The translations under genes and the position numbers were made by a program. From Siphonodentalium dalli (Eukaryota; Mollusca; Scaphopoda; Gadilida; Siphonodentaliidae): 64,000 bases of DNA. Where the stretch lies: assembly GCA_032622095.1 (NCBI GenBank), contig CP136063.1, forward strand, positions 275,275,426-275,339,425, in the 5' to 3' direction. Every line of letters begins with the position of its first letter. Within the stretch, counting starts at the first letter, position 1. The notes under the pieces are model-generated. The model was not told the origin of the DNA. It ran no database searches and worked only from the letters and a program-made list of their open reading frames with translations. Below, one piece after another: positions 23,600 to 35,479 of the stretch.

Positions 23600-24470
23600 A
23601 TACTAACGTCAACACCGGACACTAATCGGTCTCTACAGACAAACGATAGGATAACAGATAAAATCCTCTCTTAAATCGGAATTTGGTTCCGAGGCAAAAT
23701 GTGGCATGTGCTCCATTTTGTTGAGCTGGTGACATTTATAAATACCATCGATGTGATCGTAATTACAGCCTAAATCATCATGACAGTGCTGCGAGTCCAG
23801 GGGTAAAAACTCCAAATTACTGGCCATGGGCCACAGAAGGCGAGACAAACTGACGATAGCAGACAATAAGTATACCTACCTGCCAGGTATTACTTTCCAG
23901 TGCCAGAAACGACATCACTTCTACTCGATAAACTTTCTTTCCCGTGAAATAACTGTGTATTATGGTTATCTCCAGGGGTTGGCCAGAGGCACCCCACGCG
24001 CTTCGTTAGTCGGCTTTTCGGAAGCTAAGTTTAGCTTGGAGGAGATTTTTTACAGATAGCTGAATCTTCTCCTTGCGGATAAGCCTGGTGCTGTCAGTCG
24101 GCGCGGATTTTTCTATACAATATTATCTTCTATAGAATATAAACTAATTTAATGCAACGCCATACTGCACATCCATTCTAATTCAAAGATTAGTTTTTGT
24201 TGTGTCCGCCGGCAGAATTTGATTGGACGACAATAACTATATATACAAGAGAAGGGGTGGAGCTACGCTAGATAGAAATTTATATGGTATTTAACGCGTG
24301 GTTTTTACACAGGGCGCCGATAAAGCTTTTCAATTATGATGGCATTAATCGCGGCTTTTATTCCTTTCCGTTGTGTCGCTGAATGGTTTTGTGTTTTATA
24401 GTCGATATTCGAAACCGTATAACTAATTGATATTAGGAGCGACCATGGATCGTTATAAGTTATTATATTT
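23600..24470. other. Less AT-rich island, candidate frames only
   Basis: Two overlapping frames: 23633-23866 on the minus strand (77 codons) and 23826-24059 on the plus strand (77 codons). The minus frame is preceded on its strand by a T-rich stretch ending in CAG, which could be a splice acceptor, and has two CxxxxxC-type pairs. I recognise no family, and a chance frame is equally likely. 24100-24470 shows nothing further. Confidence 0.2.
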
Positions 24471-25113
24471 ATTATTTAGTCAACAATAATTCTGACTCAC
24501 GGTTTGCCTTACATGAAATATATAACAAGGGTAGCGCCGGATGATGACATTGAGAAATAATCGATGAACATAAGTTCCTATTTTAAACAAGTGAGTCTTA
24601 TAAACGGCTACACAAAATAAGATGATTCCATTCACACATTGCAAACACCCGGAGAAAATAGACAAATATTAGTCAAAATTCTAAACTTTATTCCCAATAC
24701 CAACATGTGGTATGCAGAGAAAAATAATAATCAACGAGATGATACACTACATTCTGAGAAATATAATCAATGGATATAAATGATGCTCTATCTCTTATAT
24801 CAACAAGAAACATTCTATGGAACTCATTTTAAAGGCGAGTTTCAACTATTATTACTAAAAAAACACACACGAGAAACATATTGGTGTTGAACAAATTTGA
24901 ATTAGAATGTGTTTTATAAATAGACGATATATTTCGAAACAAAAATGTTGTGATGTTATACATATAGCCACATTTTCTGTTCCGATTGATAGATATGAAT
25001 TGGAGAAATTAATAGATATGAATTGGAGAAATTAATTTTCCGGTGACAGAAACTCGTGTTGTCTGGTCGCGAAGGCCATCCATATCTTTAATATATAATT
25101 TGTCATCGTATAT

Positions 25114-25420
25114 GTGACCCGCCATATCAAATCCAGTCGTAAGTCGGGATTTTTTTACCCTGTGCCAATGCATTCTCTTATATATGCGAGTCGACCATAG
25201 GTCGCCTCGCATATATAAGAGAATGCATTGGCCTAACAATTTTTTATCATTTTGTTTTTAAATAAATGTTTCTTACAATTTTTAGGACATAAAATAAAAA
25301 ACATCCATTACCCTGCAGGGAGCCCCATACATATATAGAAGCATATAGAAGAGTGTCGTCTGCTCATGTTTGTCTGGGGCTCTGAATGGGTGAAATTATA
25401 AAATTGTTAAAGAATACAGA
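25114..25420 (+). mobile_element. Family C MITE, copy C2, right-truncated
   Basis: GTGACCCGCCATATCAAATC start, palindrome at 25164-25232, then the GGGAGCCCC to GGGGCTC spacer and ATTGTTAAAGAATACAG. The second palindrome and right end are absent. Confidence 0.8.
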
Positions 25421-26023
25421 AAATTCCGGGACAAGATACATCACCTTTAAGGAAAACATCTATTGAAGGAAAACGTAATTTAAATCTAACAATTTCAAAA
25501 AACATTAAAATTTTTGCGCATTTTTTGTAAAACAGGTCGTCATATTTGTAATTTGATGAAAAGATTTCCTTCCGTCGGAATTGTTCTATCAACTCGCGAA
25601 ATCACTTCGAGTTCTGTACCCCTCGCTGATTGAATATATTCTTATGTAAATATAAATATCCTGTTGTTACCCTGTACATGACAGCTTAATACAGAAGATA
25701 CGAACCAAATTTGTGACCCGCACATGACAATATCCGATTGAAAATAAGCTGGGGCAATTAAAAGGTGTCAAGTTCCACAAAATTTCATATAGACTCATCA
25801 GAGTGTAGCACCACAGCAAAATCACGATCGATCTCACAGAAACGTGTTAACTGAGACACGAAAATATTGGGAAACTCATGGCTTCTCTTTTCAAATTCAA
25901 TTGTTAAAATTAATTGACACAAATAATTATAGTATCATTTCCAAATCGTATCTTTTACCCAGAATTCTTTGCGCAAGAAACAATAAATTTAGAACGTTCC
26001 CTGTCAAGCCTGTTCTACTGAAA

Positions 26024-26227
26024 ATAATCTCGCATTGAACGTATATAAAATAATCTCGCATTGAACGTATATAAAATAAGCTCGCATTGAACGTATTTAA
26101 AATAAGCTCGCATTGAACGTATATAAAATAAGTTCGCATTGAACGTATATAAAATAATCTCGCATTGAACGTATATAAAATAAGCTCGCATTGAACGTAT
26201 TTAAAATAATCTCGCATTGAACGTATT
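26024..26227. repeat. 26-bp minisatellite, 8 units
   Basis: Tandem units of ATAAGCTCGCATTGAACGTA plus TATAAA, with TCTCGC/GCTCGC and TATAT/TATTT variants. Confidence 0.95.
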
Positions 26228-26261
26228 TCAAAAACACAATCAAGCCTAAATATCGGCATTA

Positions 26262-26540
26262 TTTGAATCTGAATTGCGCTCTATATTAACCTGAAACCCA
26301 CCTTTTAAAACAGTCCAATATTGGACTATTTCCATACGAAATAAGCCCATATTACTGTTATTGTATCGACCTTTTTTCATCGACACGATTTACGCTCTTT
26401 AGAATGTGTTTTCACCGCAGCCAGCGCCATATAACGGAATATCTTGTGTAAGTCCACTTTGGTCTTATTTCACAATCAAATAAGTGGAATATGACCTATA
26501 TGTGAATATTTATGTCCAGTATGAACCTATTTGTACAAGG
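26262..26540 (+). repeat. Interspersed repeat H, copy H2
   Basis: Contains TTTTTTCATCGACACG, TACGCTCTTTAGAATGTGTT, CACCGCAGCC, CTTATTTCACAATCAAAT and ATATGTGAATATTTATG. These appear in reverse order and orientation at 34.39-34.62 kb. Confidence 0.55.
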
Positions 26541-26780
26541 ATATGTTGTCCTTGTTGACTTTTCCTGACATTGTAACCGTAAAGAGCGTTTGCTTCAGTA
26601 ATGTGCAGAAAGATGAAATCAGTTGATACATTTGTTATGAGTTAAGTAAGGTAAGTCTTGTCATGGTATATAAGTCCGTATATTTGGTACATCAAGTATT
26701 TTCGACTTATTTTGATCGTCAAAATGACACAAAAGTGATAAATTACTGCGCATCTTGCCGTTTGAAAGATCAGTGGGAGT

Positions 26781-27037
26781 TTAACCTTTTATTTATGAAA
26801 TACTCATTGACGTAGTTCCCTGAAGAAATGTTCGAATAATATATAGGTCGTTTGTTGAACTTATTCTCTGAACATTTCCCACCAAAGAAAATGAATCCTT
26901 CTACACTTATATTTTCTTTTCGCCACAAGGCTGTCTGCTAAATTTTCCTGAACATCCCTCCAATTGAATAAGAGACCATTCTATTATTTTGTGTTATAGC
27001 TTATTGGAAGAATCCATTTAGTATAGAGATGGGTTAA
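26781..27037 (-). mobile_element. Family B MITE, copy B8 (reverse)
   Basis: TTAA at 26781-26784 and 27034-27037. Reverse orientation: TACTCATTGACGTAGTTCCC, GTCGTTTGTTGAACTTATTC, GAACATTTCCCACCAA, CATCCCTCCAATTGAATAAG and CCATTTAGTATAGAGATGGG. Confidence 0.75.
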
Positions 27038-27039
27038 AT

Positions 27040-28590
27040 GAAATTAATCAAGCAGACTTGACGTCAAATCTTCGACATTCGTTTTATTATTTTGTATTTA
27101 TACATTTTTATATTATTTGTTTTATTTATATGTATATCGTTTTACTTTAAACGAATGTTGTTATTTTTTTACTTGCGATTAATTTATTCTTCTCATTAAG
27201 TTTCGGATGCTTACGAGATAATATGTGGGTCACTTTTAGAATCAATCAAGCCGATCTAAGAATGAGCAAAAACTCACAAGAATGAGGCGAAACAAGCAAG
27301 TATTTACAATGAAAATAGGACGATTTTCTGCCTGGTTTGACTCTAAGAAACGAGAATAAAGGGAGACACGGGACACCTCTCGTATCATGGTTTGCAATTT
27401 TGTTTTATTCTCAAGTTTTAACAAACTTCATCAAAAGTATCATGCTGAGAGTTGAAACGGAGATTACTTGAACCTTCCCAGTAGATTAGAGATCCAGTGG
27501 ATCGTGAGATTTTGAACCCTCCTTCCAATGGAATCTGCCATAGATTTGAAACGGTAATTCGCGGGAATCCGGCTTACAATGACTTAGAGAATTCACTCAC
27601 AATCACGGCGTGTCGAAGCTTTCAAATCAGTCGAGATTTTCGCGATATAATGATACCCTTCTATGGTAATGGCATTAAAATTTCTGCGGAAATAATAGGG
27701 TTTAGAAACTGGCTCAATTACTCGCCACATTAAGACGGGAGGGTGTTCATCAGAGTTATGGAACTAAGATTGTGATCATGATGGTTATGGGTCCAAGAAT
27801 TCAGCAGAACATAGTCGATAGCGTTTATTACCAGATAATATAAGTTCGCATGTATCCCCGCATGACACTACATTCTTTCGTCCGATAAATATATACGAAA
27901 AAGCTGAGTTTTGTAGTCTAAACCTAAATTAAATATTTTTCTAGTTTTATGAAACATTGTATATCACACAATTGTTTTTACATGGGATTGGGGGACAAGT
28001 TCTTGTCTCACTTATGGCTACTTCCTCTCCCGAATTTTGTAAATCGTAATAATTATATGCAAATATCAACAATTTAAAAAAATAAAATTATTTGATGTAA
28101 CTTGTGTCTATTGTGAGTTATACTTCATCGTACAATCGGAATTAAGTCACGGTAGCAAAGGAACTGATGTTGAGTTATCGGTATATAACTTAAAGCCTGC
28201 CCGATCAGATTTGACATCAAATTGATTACAATTGATTACAATTGATTACAATTTCTCCGTGTATATATACTAGGCGGGTGAAACTTGAAAATAACGCAAA
28301 TAATGTTATTTTTTACACATATAGCCACGACCAGACCACACAAGAATTACCAAAAAATATTACGATAGGAATAAGTATAAAACATAATTTAGGAACGCTC
28401 TGTGCTGGGTAAAGTGACCATAAACTATTTATCATACAGGTGATCTCTTCATATTTGAATGTTCTAAATTAAAAGCCCGATAAACTGTCTATTTTCAAAG
28501 TAAATATCGCACCACACGAATGGACCCATATAAGTTCGATTATAGAAAGCTCATAAATAGTAGCTTTATGGTGTCAACTCGAATGGGATA
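27040..28590. other. AT-rich DNA, no gene recognised
   Basis: Includes a short direct array of AATTGATTAC (about 28222-28252). A 78-codon frame at 27497-27733 has no recognised features. Confidence 0.4.
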
Positions 28591-28593
28591 TAT

Positions 28594-28809
28594 TTAACCA
28601 TTATTATACCAAATACATATTGACGAGTATAGTCCCCTTAGGAACTTATTATCTGAATATTTCATCCAATAAATATGACTTCTTCTGAACTTGTATTGTC
28701 TGTCGTCTGGCTATTTTTCCTGAAATACATCTTCAGATGAATAATAGACCATTACCTTATACACTTTTATAACACAGTGGGGGAATCCATTTAATGTAGA
28801 AAGGGTTAA
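28594..28809 (-). mobile_element. Family B MITE, copy B9 (reverse)
   Basis: TTAA at both edges. TTATTATACCAAATACATAT at the left, GAACTTATTATCTGAATATT without its partner arm, TGTATTGTCTGTCGTCTGG, GAATAATAGACCATTACC and AATGTAGAAAGGG. 216 bp, missing one stem arm. Confidence 0.75.
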
Positions 28810-28872
28810 ACAATACCCATCTATATGCATATGAAGTGAAACGCGTATTCCAACTGATTAACTTACATGCAT

Positions 28873-28990
28873 AAGGGTGCGTTCACACCCTGGCAAATGA
28901 CAGACAATTTCTGGGAGAGGACAATTTTGCTAGGAATTGAAAGACAAACTACATGTAAAATGCACATGCTCAACAGTTACCACATATACC
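28873..28990 (+). repeat. Interspersed repeat L, copy L2
   Basis: GGGTGCGTTCACAC, GACAATTTCTGGGAGAGGAC, TTGCTAGGA and AAGACAAACTAC align in order with 1.31-1.42 kb. Confidence 0.5.
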
Positions 28991-29013
28991 CCCTGTGAAA
29001 TCTAGGTCAACAT

Positions 29014-29280
29014 TTGATCCTTTATATACTAATTGGTTCACCCATCAGTTATAAAATATTATACATTGGAATGGTCTATTATCCATTTGGAGGAGTGTTC
29101 ATGAAAAATTAGCCCACGACAGTCAGCAAAAAAGGATAATACAAGTGCAAAAGTATTCATATTCATTGGTGGGAAATGTTCAGATAATAAATTTATGGTC
29201 GTTTGTTTGTTGAACTTATTATCCTATCATTTCCTAGGGGAAACTACTCGTCAATGATTATTCAGTATAGAAAGTGTTAA
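29014..29280 (+). mobile_element. Family B MITE, copy B10
   Basis: Left edge TTGATCCTTTATATACTAAT (TTAA mutated), TACATTGGAATGGTCTATTA, GATAATACAAGTGCAAAAG, GGTGGGAAATGTTCAGATA, GTTGAACTTATTAT, right end TTCAGTATAGAAAGTGTTAA. Confidence 0.8.
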
Positions 29281-29281
29281 G

Positions 29282-29955
29282 TTATACAACGGACATTTGC
29301 CCGAAATTAGCCCTCAAATATCTGACAATAATCAACCTGTGTAATACCTCGTGGCATTACATCGCTCTTATACGCGATAAAACAATCAAAGACAAATATT
29401 ATGTAATTCCAAAATTTAACATTGTCTATCTCTTTGTAAACCTGTGCTATATAGTTACCGAGGTATACAATATTAGATGTGAATCGAAGACCCCTGTCCT
29501 TCTATCAATTAATATTGAATATATTTCGAATATCTTTTGGTCTAAAAACGTGTGGTTGTTTAGCTAACGAGACCAGAAATTTTATTGTGTAATTTTGTCA
29601 CAAATAAACGTTAATTAGACTCATTTTCGCAATAACTATGGAATAAAACAATACAACAATCAATCTGGGCCACTTTACGTTCGGAACGTAGCTATGGGTA
29701 CAGCCTAATGATCTCTATCGCTATATGGTATCACCTGAATGGTCTGTTCTAAAAATAGAATAATAAATTGTCCCATTTAATCATCTCATTTTAAAATAAA
29801 ATATTCGAAATGAAATCAATATTAGTTGATAGAAGCGTTTCCGGACATGGGTTTTCAATTCATATTTATTATTTTATACCCATGCAACTATTTAAAATTT
29901 GTTATTTAAAGAGATAATCCATCTTTAACATTCAAAAGTGCATGCATAAGACCGC
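29282..29955. other. No gene recognised
   Basis: A 97-codon frame (29274-29567) begins in the B10 end and has no recognised features. Confidence 0.35.
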
Positions 29956-29957
29956 TT

Positions 29958-30262
29958 AACCTGGATATTTGTGCAGGCATTCATATATTTATATACAGAA
30001 AGTTACAATGTGCCATATACGAACACAAATATGCTCATAAAATGCATCTATACCACAGCGAACTACCTGAGAATTAAACACTATGTAGTTACACATGTAA
30101 CGATGTCACTGAAAATTACCTGTAAATAGCATTCAACTAACTCACACGAATCAGTTTTAAAGGTTATTGAAAGTAAATCTCAGAAGCACGGTTACACCTG
30201 GAACTACATATAAATTGTACGTCTCGTGCCGTTAGCTTTGATAAAGACACACAAGGAACATT
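29958..30262. mobile_element. Foldback family F, copy F3
   Basis: AACCTGGATATTTGTGCAGG, CAATGTGCCATATACGAACA, TGCTCATAAAATGCATCTAT, CACTATGTAGTTACACATGT, CTGTAAATAGCATTCAAC, then inverted GTTACACCTGGAACTACATA and CGTGCCGTTAGCTTTGATAA. Confidence 0.6.
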
Positions 30263-30279
30263 GCATGTACAAGCCTTGC

Positions 30280-30985
30280 GCTCGTCGTCACACCTTTGGG
30301 TTAAGTGATCTGCTATTCCAAAAATAATCCCATTGAGAACTGGAATTTTCTAATGAACAAAAGGCGAGAAACCATAAACATCGCTGTCAGAAAACAAGAG
30401 TGTAGGGCCACTCAGCATGACTAGGGAATGTAAAGGTGATGTGAATGGAACTAATATTTATATAATTTCGACAGCTACGGGTGGTGAAGAGGCATGTGCT
30501 TCGAGCAATTCAGCATCACTTGCAATAACAATCCCCCACGGGACGGCCTCGTGCCCAATGCATACCAATAAACCGTACCAAATTCTCCAGGCCAAAAACT
30601 CGCCACACGTGCAATTAAACACATTATCGGATGATAACATCGGAAGCCATTAAGCTACTATCACTCTAGTCGACGTTTTAGCTGATATACGACGAAGTTG
30701 GAGTTAAAGATGAAACGTCTAAGAGTTATGGGTCGACTATATATCATTTTATACAATAAAAAGTACAAGAAAAAAACGATAACGTTTACTAGTATCTGAT
30801 ATAAATTATTTGCGCTCACGATTTTTCCAAGCTTTACCCGACCTCACCACTCAAGATCGCGTAGTTATGAATTAATGGAAACCAACTTTATATAGTGAGA
30901 ATTTTGGCAGTGGTTGAATGCCATTGTTTAAAAAAAAATCTTCCCATCTGCAAATAATATATATGGTTCTCTATAGGAAGGAGAG
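30280..30985. other. No gene recognised
   Basis: Overlapping frames of 78 (+, 30417-30653) and 60 (-) codons without recognisable homology; moderately higher GC. Confidence 0.3.
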
Positions 30986-30994
30986 TGACATCTA

Positions 30995-31080
30995 TTTTTT
31001 TAATGGGCAGACTTCAGTGCCGATTTTTTAATGGACAGACTTCAGTGCCGATTTAATGGACATACTTCAGCGCTGATTGT
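30995..31080. repeat. Short tandem repeat, 3 units
   Basis: TTTTTAATGGGCAGACTTCA, TTTTTAATGGACAGACTTCA and a shorter TTTAATGGACATACTTCAG, each followed by GTGCCGAT or GCGCTGAT. Confidence 0.8.
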
Positions 31081-31443
31081 TATATGGGCATGGCTCGTTT
31101 GAACCTCAAAATGTGTATACGTAATAATCTGGTAATATAGGGACGATAAAGGTCGATAAATGAATTACCGATATCACAGACTGCACATATTCTGAAAATA
31201 GCTGTCACATGAGTTTTTCAGCTCGTTTCAAGTTTTTTCAAAGGAGTGAGGCGGACGTTTTTTATTCGTACCATATCATTAATACACTAATAAGGAATGT
31301 TCTTTATTGTTCCATACTGAATGGCAATTACTGGGTCTGCTTTTCTGTATTCTATAACCCTGAATAAGTTTAATTTTTACGGTATCTAACTGCCCCATCA
31401 CACAAGTTTAATTCATGTATTTATCAACATTATGTAGAATCCC

Positions 31444-31965
31444 GAAACCTGAATTTTGCGAAAACCCTGTGCCAATGCATTATACTATATAAGAGAATGC
31501 ATTGGCCTAACAAATTTTATATTATTTTTTATAAATTGTTAACCCTTTACCCAACAAACCGGCCAAAACCGGCCAAATAAAGCTTCAACAGCCTAAAATA
31601 TCTTCGGTCTGTCTCAATAGAACCATACAAATATGGATATCATTCGAACCGGCTCCTTGACCACATTGTGATAGTTACAGTTAGCCCTGTGCCAATGCAT
31701 TCTCTTATATATGCGAGTCGACCATAGGTCGCCTCGCATATATAAGAGAATGCATTGGCCTAAAAAAAATCTTTTTTTAACACTTTTTACCATTTTTTCT
31801 TACATTCTTTAACAATTTTATAATTTTTAATGTGTTAAGCCAATGCATTCTCTTATATATGCGAGGCACCTATGGTCGACTCGCATATATAAAAGAATGC
31901 ATTGGCACAGGGCCCTTCTGTTGGGTAAAGGGTTAAAGAATGTAAGACCGAAACCTGACCGTGGT
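31444..31965 (+). mobile_element. Older palindrome-module relic (E-like context) interrupted by A6
   Basis: AATTTTGCGAAAACCCTGTG leads into a shortened palindrome (about 31471-31507, middle lost), then CCTAACAAATTTTATATT and ATAAATTG. A6 is inserted at the next TTAA. The relic resumes as TTAAAGAATGTAAG at 31933. Joined across A6 it reads the spacer block seen in A1 (near 252-268). AATTTTGCGAAAACCC also precedes the E1 element at 52.36 kb. Confidence 0.7.
31539..31936 (-). mobile_element. Family A MITE, copy A6 (full length)
   Basis: TTAA at 31539-31542 and 31933-31936; CCCTTTACCCAACAAAC and GTTGGGTAAAGGG ends. Palindromes at 31691-31759 and 31839-31906 (one base deleted). 398 bp, the same length as A1, inverted relative to it. 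Confidence 0.9.
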
Positions 31966-32012
31966 GTAAAGAGAATGATTTGGAGTTTGGGATGATCCCC
32001 GGGAAGATTTGA

Positions 32013-32535
32013 AAGGGCTGTCAGCCCTCTCCTACAACCCACGTGGCTATCAGCCCTCTCCTACAACCCACGTGGCTGTCAGCCCTCTCCTACAACCCAC
32101 GTGGCTGTCAGCCCTCTCCTACAACCCACGTGGCTGTCAGCCCTCTCCTACAACCCACGTGGCTGTCAGCCCTCTCCTACAACCCACGTGGCTGTCAGCC
32201 CTCTCCTACAACCCACGTGGCTATCAGCCCTCTCTTACAACCCACGTGGCTATCAGCCCTCTCCTACAACCCACGTGGCTGTCAGCCCTCTTCTACAACC
32301 CACGTGGCTATCAGCCCTATCCTACAACCCACGTGGCTGTCAGCCCTCTCCTACAACCCACGTGGCTGTCAGCCCTCTCCTACAACCCACGTGTGTATGC
32401 TATAATGCCGCTGTCAGCCCTCTCCTACAACCCACGTGGCTGTCAGCCCTCTCCTACAACCCACGTTTGTATGCTATAATGCCGCTGTCAGCCCTCTTCT
32501 ACAACCCACGTTTGTATGCTATAATGCCGCTGAAG
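32013..32535. repeat. 29-bp minisatellite, about 13 regular plus 3-4 irregular units
   Basis: Unit: GGCTGTCAGCCCTCTCC then TACAACCCACGT. Two built-in symmetries: GGCTGTCAGCC is an 11-bp palindrome, and the unit junction makes CACGTG. The last units carry an inserted TGTATGCTATAATGCC. The 29-bp period shifts frame each unit, so long frames in all three phases are artefacts. Confidence 0.95.
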
Positions 32536-32699
32536 AGCGTTTGTTGAGTTGGTTTGTGAGTGTGTAATAGGGATTAGATGTTTGCCTTCTGTGTATATAT
32601 GCTGGGTTACATGCCATCTAAGCGGGAATCAAACCCCCCCCCCCAATTCCAAATGCGGACCGGCGCTGAAGACTGGTGTAAAGAGATTAGCCAAATACG

Positions 32700-32900
32700 T
32701 GTTATAGAGAGGGTCTCCGTTGGGAGCTTGCACGCCTCGAAATTTCCAATTGCACCTTAAATCACACCAACACATCTGCACCACCCCTCCCCCATGGGTT
32801 TGGAATTTTCCAACTGGTATACTTCCAGCTTGCCAATTCTTGGAAATATCCAAACCTATATAGCCCCTCCCTGGACAATTTCCAATTAATGGCCATTTCA
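32700..32900. repeat. Possible diverged repeat M, copy M2
   Basis: GTCTCCGTTGGGAG, GGTTTGGAATTTTCCAACTG and TTGGAAATATCCAAACC resemble blocks at 13.53-13.74 kb. A C11 run lies just upstream at about 32633-32643. Confidence 0.3.
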
Positions 32901-33059
32901 GGACCAAAAGTGGAAGAATATGCTATACTGTTGGTCTAAAATCAACAAATTCCCCACTATGAGAACAATTTAAACCTATATAGATATATATGGTGTAAAA
33001 CGTCCGACAGGTGTAATGTTGTGCCAGGCATGAGATTTCCAACTGTTGAAAATGTTAAC

Positions 33060-33860
33060 CAAGGTTGTGGATGAGACACATCCGACCCCCTGTCGCCACG
33101 TTCCCGAGGATAGCATTACTGAGTACAGTTTGGGGCTTCAAATCATCAAGTGCCTTTTAAATATGCCAACAGGTTGACCCAACCCCGTGCTGATATCACA
33201 CTCCACGTTGAGAAATTCCATGTCTTGGGTGATGTATTGATAAAGTACCAAACCACGACTTTTAAGAAGGGTTTCAGGCTATTCCTAATGTCGGCGATGT
33301 TATACTGCGATTTGAATTTTTAAAATCATATTCCGGAGACACAGACCAAAATCTATGCAACATTGATAAAAGTGAAACACAAGTATCTATGATCACTAAT
33401 ATATTCCCTGTGATGTTTGAGAACCACCTTGGGCCAGTCATTTTCGGCGATGGCTAAATAAAGATACGAAAATAAAACAAAGGAGTGAAGTTCATGCATA
33501 TTTGAATAATTGCCTGTGTGGCCGATGGCATCGCCTTTAGGTTCGATTAGAAATCGTCGAAGTATACGCTTGATAGATACATTGTGACTTTATAAAGCGA
33601 TAAATATCCATATGGTCTGACGCACGAACGCGTCTTGCATATGCGAGTCGAGTGCGACCAGTACACGCAGACACACAGGCGCGTATAATCAAATCAAATC
33701 CAACGAGTTTTGTCAAATATCACTTTGTTTTCACTTATTTTTGGTGCATGATTTTGGTGTCTGGCATAACTGAAACCCATATGACCGAAACGAAGGCTAT
33801 ATTCAATTCCACACATCCAGAAATTCAATATAGAGAATCGACACCTGTTTAAAGTGATGT
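33060..33860. other. No gene recognised
   Basis: Unique-looking DNA; frame 33652-33852 (66 codons) has no recognised features. Confidence 0.35.
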
Positions 33861-33867
33861 GAAGCAA

Positions 33868-34250
33868 TCATTTGTAACGAATGTTAATCCAAATTGACTA
33901 TACACACCGTCATTCTTATATATTAATTAACTGCAATGACTCTCGATGGCGAAATCATTTGTGTTAGATTATCACCGATAGTTGCGTCCCGAATCGAGAT
34001 GTAAATATTTACAATTGGGCGTAGTTCAGACGATGTTTTCTATATGGAGTGGTATGGTCAATTTCCTTGAAATTTTCGGCGATGTTAGTAGAATGCTATA
34101 TCCCCAGGTTGGCATAAAACCTGAGTTGTACTCATTGTACTCATCAATTTTACCCACCCGAACAAGTCCAATTTTACCCACCCGAACAAGTCCATATTTA
34201 CCCACCCGAACAAGTCCATATTATGTCTTTAAAGACATATCAGGTATACT
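33868..34250 (+). repeat. Interspersed repeat N, copy N1
   Basis: TTAATCCAAATTGAC, CGTCATTCTT, TGACTCTCGATGGCGAAAT, TCCCGAATCGAGATGTAAAT, GGCGATGTTAGTAGAATGCT and CAGGTTGGCATA. The same blocks, inverted, occur at 41.19-41.48 kb. Contains a small array (34147-34222) of ACCCACCCGAACAAGTCCA, three units; N2 has one unit. Confidence 0.75.
34147..34222. repeat. Three-unit minisatellite inside N1
   Basis: TTTACCCACCCGAACAAGTC plus CA(A), three times. The homologous position in N2 is single copy, so expansion happened in N1. Confidence 0.9.
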
Positions 34251-34394
34251 TATTGTAGCAAACTAAACTGTGCGATATAAGGAGGTGCACACCCAAGTAT
34301 CTTATACCCACATAATGAATGTACAACAAGCAACTAATTAATATTAATAAATAATAATCCAACCATGCCGATCGTATACAATTTCAGAAAACTT

Positions 34395-34620
34395 AATTCC
34401 CCACCAATATAAATATTCACATATAGGTTCGTATTGGACTAGTTTGATTCTGAAATAAGCCCATATTATATATGAGATTTATACCTGTTATTCCGTTGAA
34501 TGGTTAGGGCCGCAGTAAAAACACATTATAAAGAGCGTTCATCGGATAAGTCGTGTTGATGAAAAAAGTAGATTTAATAGTGCCTATATATAAGAGCTTA
34601 TTTGAATAAACTAAGATAAT
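34395..34620 (-). repeat. Interspersed repeat H, copy H3 (reverse)
   Basis: On the minus strand: ATCAACACGACTTATCC, AACGCTCTTTATAATGTG, TTTACTGCGGCCCT, GGGCTTATTTCAGAATCAAA and ATATGTGAATATTTATATTG. Same order as H2. Confidence 0.55.
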
Positions 34621-34669
34621 TTATGCCGCCAACGTAAAACACCTGCGTGATGGCTTGCCGTGAATTTGT

Positions 34670-34760
34670 GGTGCAGAGGTGAGAAACAACAGTGACTGCG
34701 TTTCTTCGCGGGGCATGGGTGAGAAACAACAGTCACGTGACTGCCTTTCTTTACAAATAT
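34670..34760. repeat. Short direct duplication
   Basis: GGTGAGAAACAACAGTGACT and GGTGAGAAACAACAGTCACG, each followed by ACTGCNTTTCTT, about 45 bp apart. Confidence 0.7.
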
Positions 34761-35479
34761 GGATTGGATCATACTTTACTCTATTAATAACTGGCTTCAG
34801 ATGCAATTCGGCTGAAAAGCAAGCCCAATTATTCTGCTGAGCGCTTTTATATAGTGATTAGGTCAGATTAGGTCAACAATTTGTGACGTCGTTTTCGCGT
34901 TACGGTCTGTGTGTTATTGGGGTATGAAACGGTTGACCCAATTGGAAGTTGACCAATCGCATAATAGGATTTAGTGTAACACAGACGGGCTATGTACATA
35001 TTTCAGTAGAAATATATTCAATAGGAAATAGGAATTCAACGTGTTGCTATATCAAGTAGTGTAAATTGCTGAACTGCACGTGTCCCACCGAAACGGTCCC
35101 TATCTACACGGGTACTGCACTTGCAGCGCACATACTATTACTATATAGGTCTATGAATATGTTCGCATGCCATCGCCCATATCGCTCTTCATTCCGGAAC
35201 GAGAGCGCCCCGGGATTATTACCACACTGATTTCGTTCCATCTAATAACCGAGGAAGAACCCATCCAACCACAAAGCAATATTAGTGTAATTTGTCGCAT
35301 ACGTTCATAACTTAACTTTTGCACAGTCGATGCGAAAATCGCTCGAAGATATCTCCGGCGCAAACTGTGAAATATATAGAAGCAAAACCCAATTCCAAGG
35401 TAATTCGTATTATAACAACACTATACTATTATTTTCTTCCTCAGGGGCGTGTATAAATTGTATTCGGTAATTGACTGTT

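Noticed and set aside
32009-32547. Three 120-156 codon frames with LSYNPRG-type repeats
   Set aside because: A 29-bp unit rotates through all frames and none contains a stop; no promoter, splice site or homologous protein is suggested.
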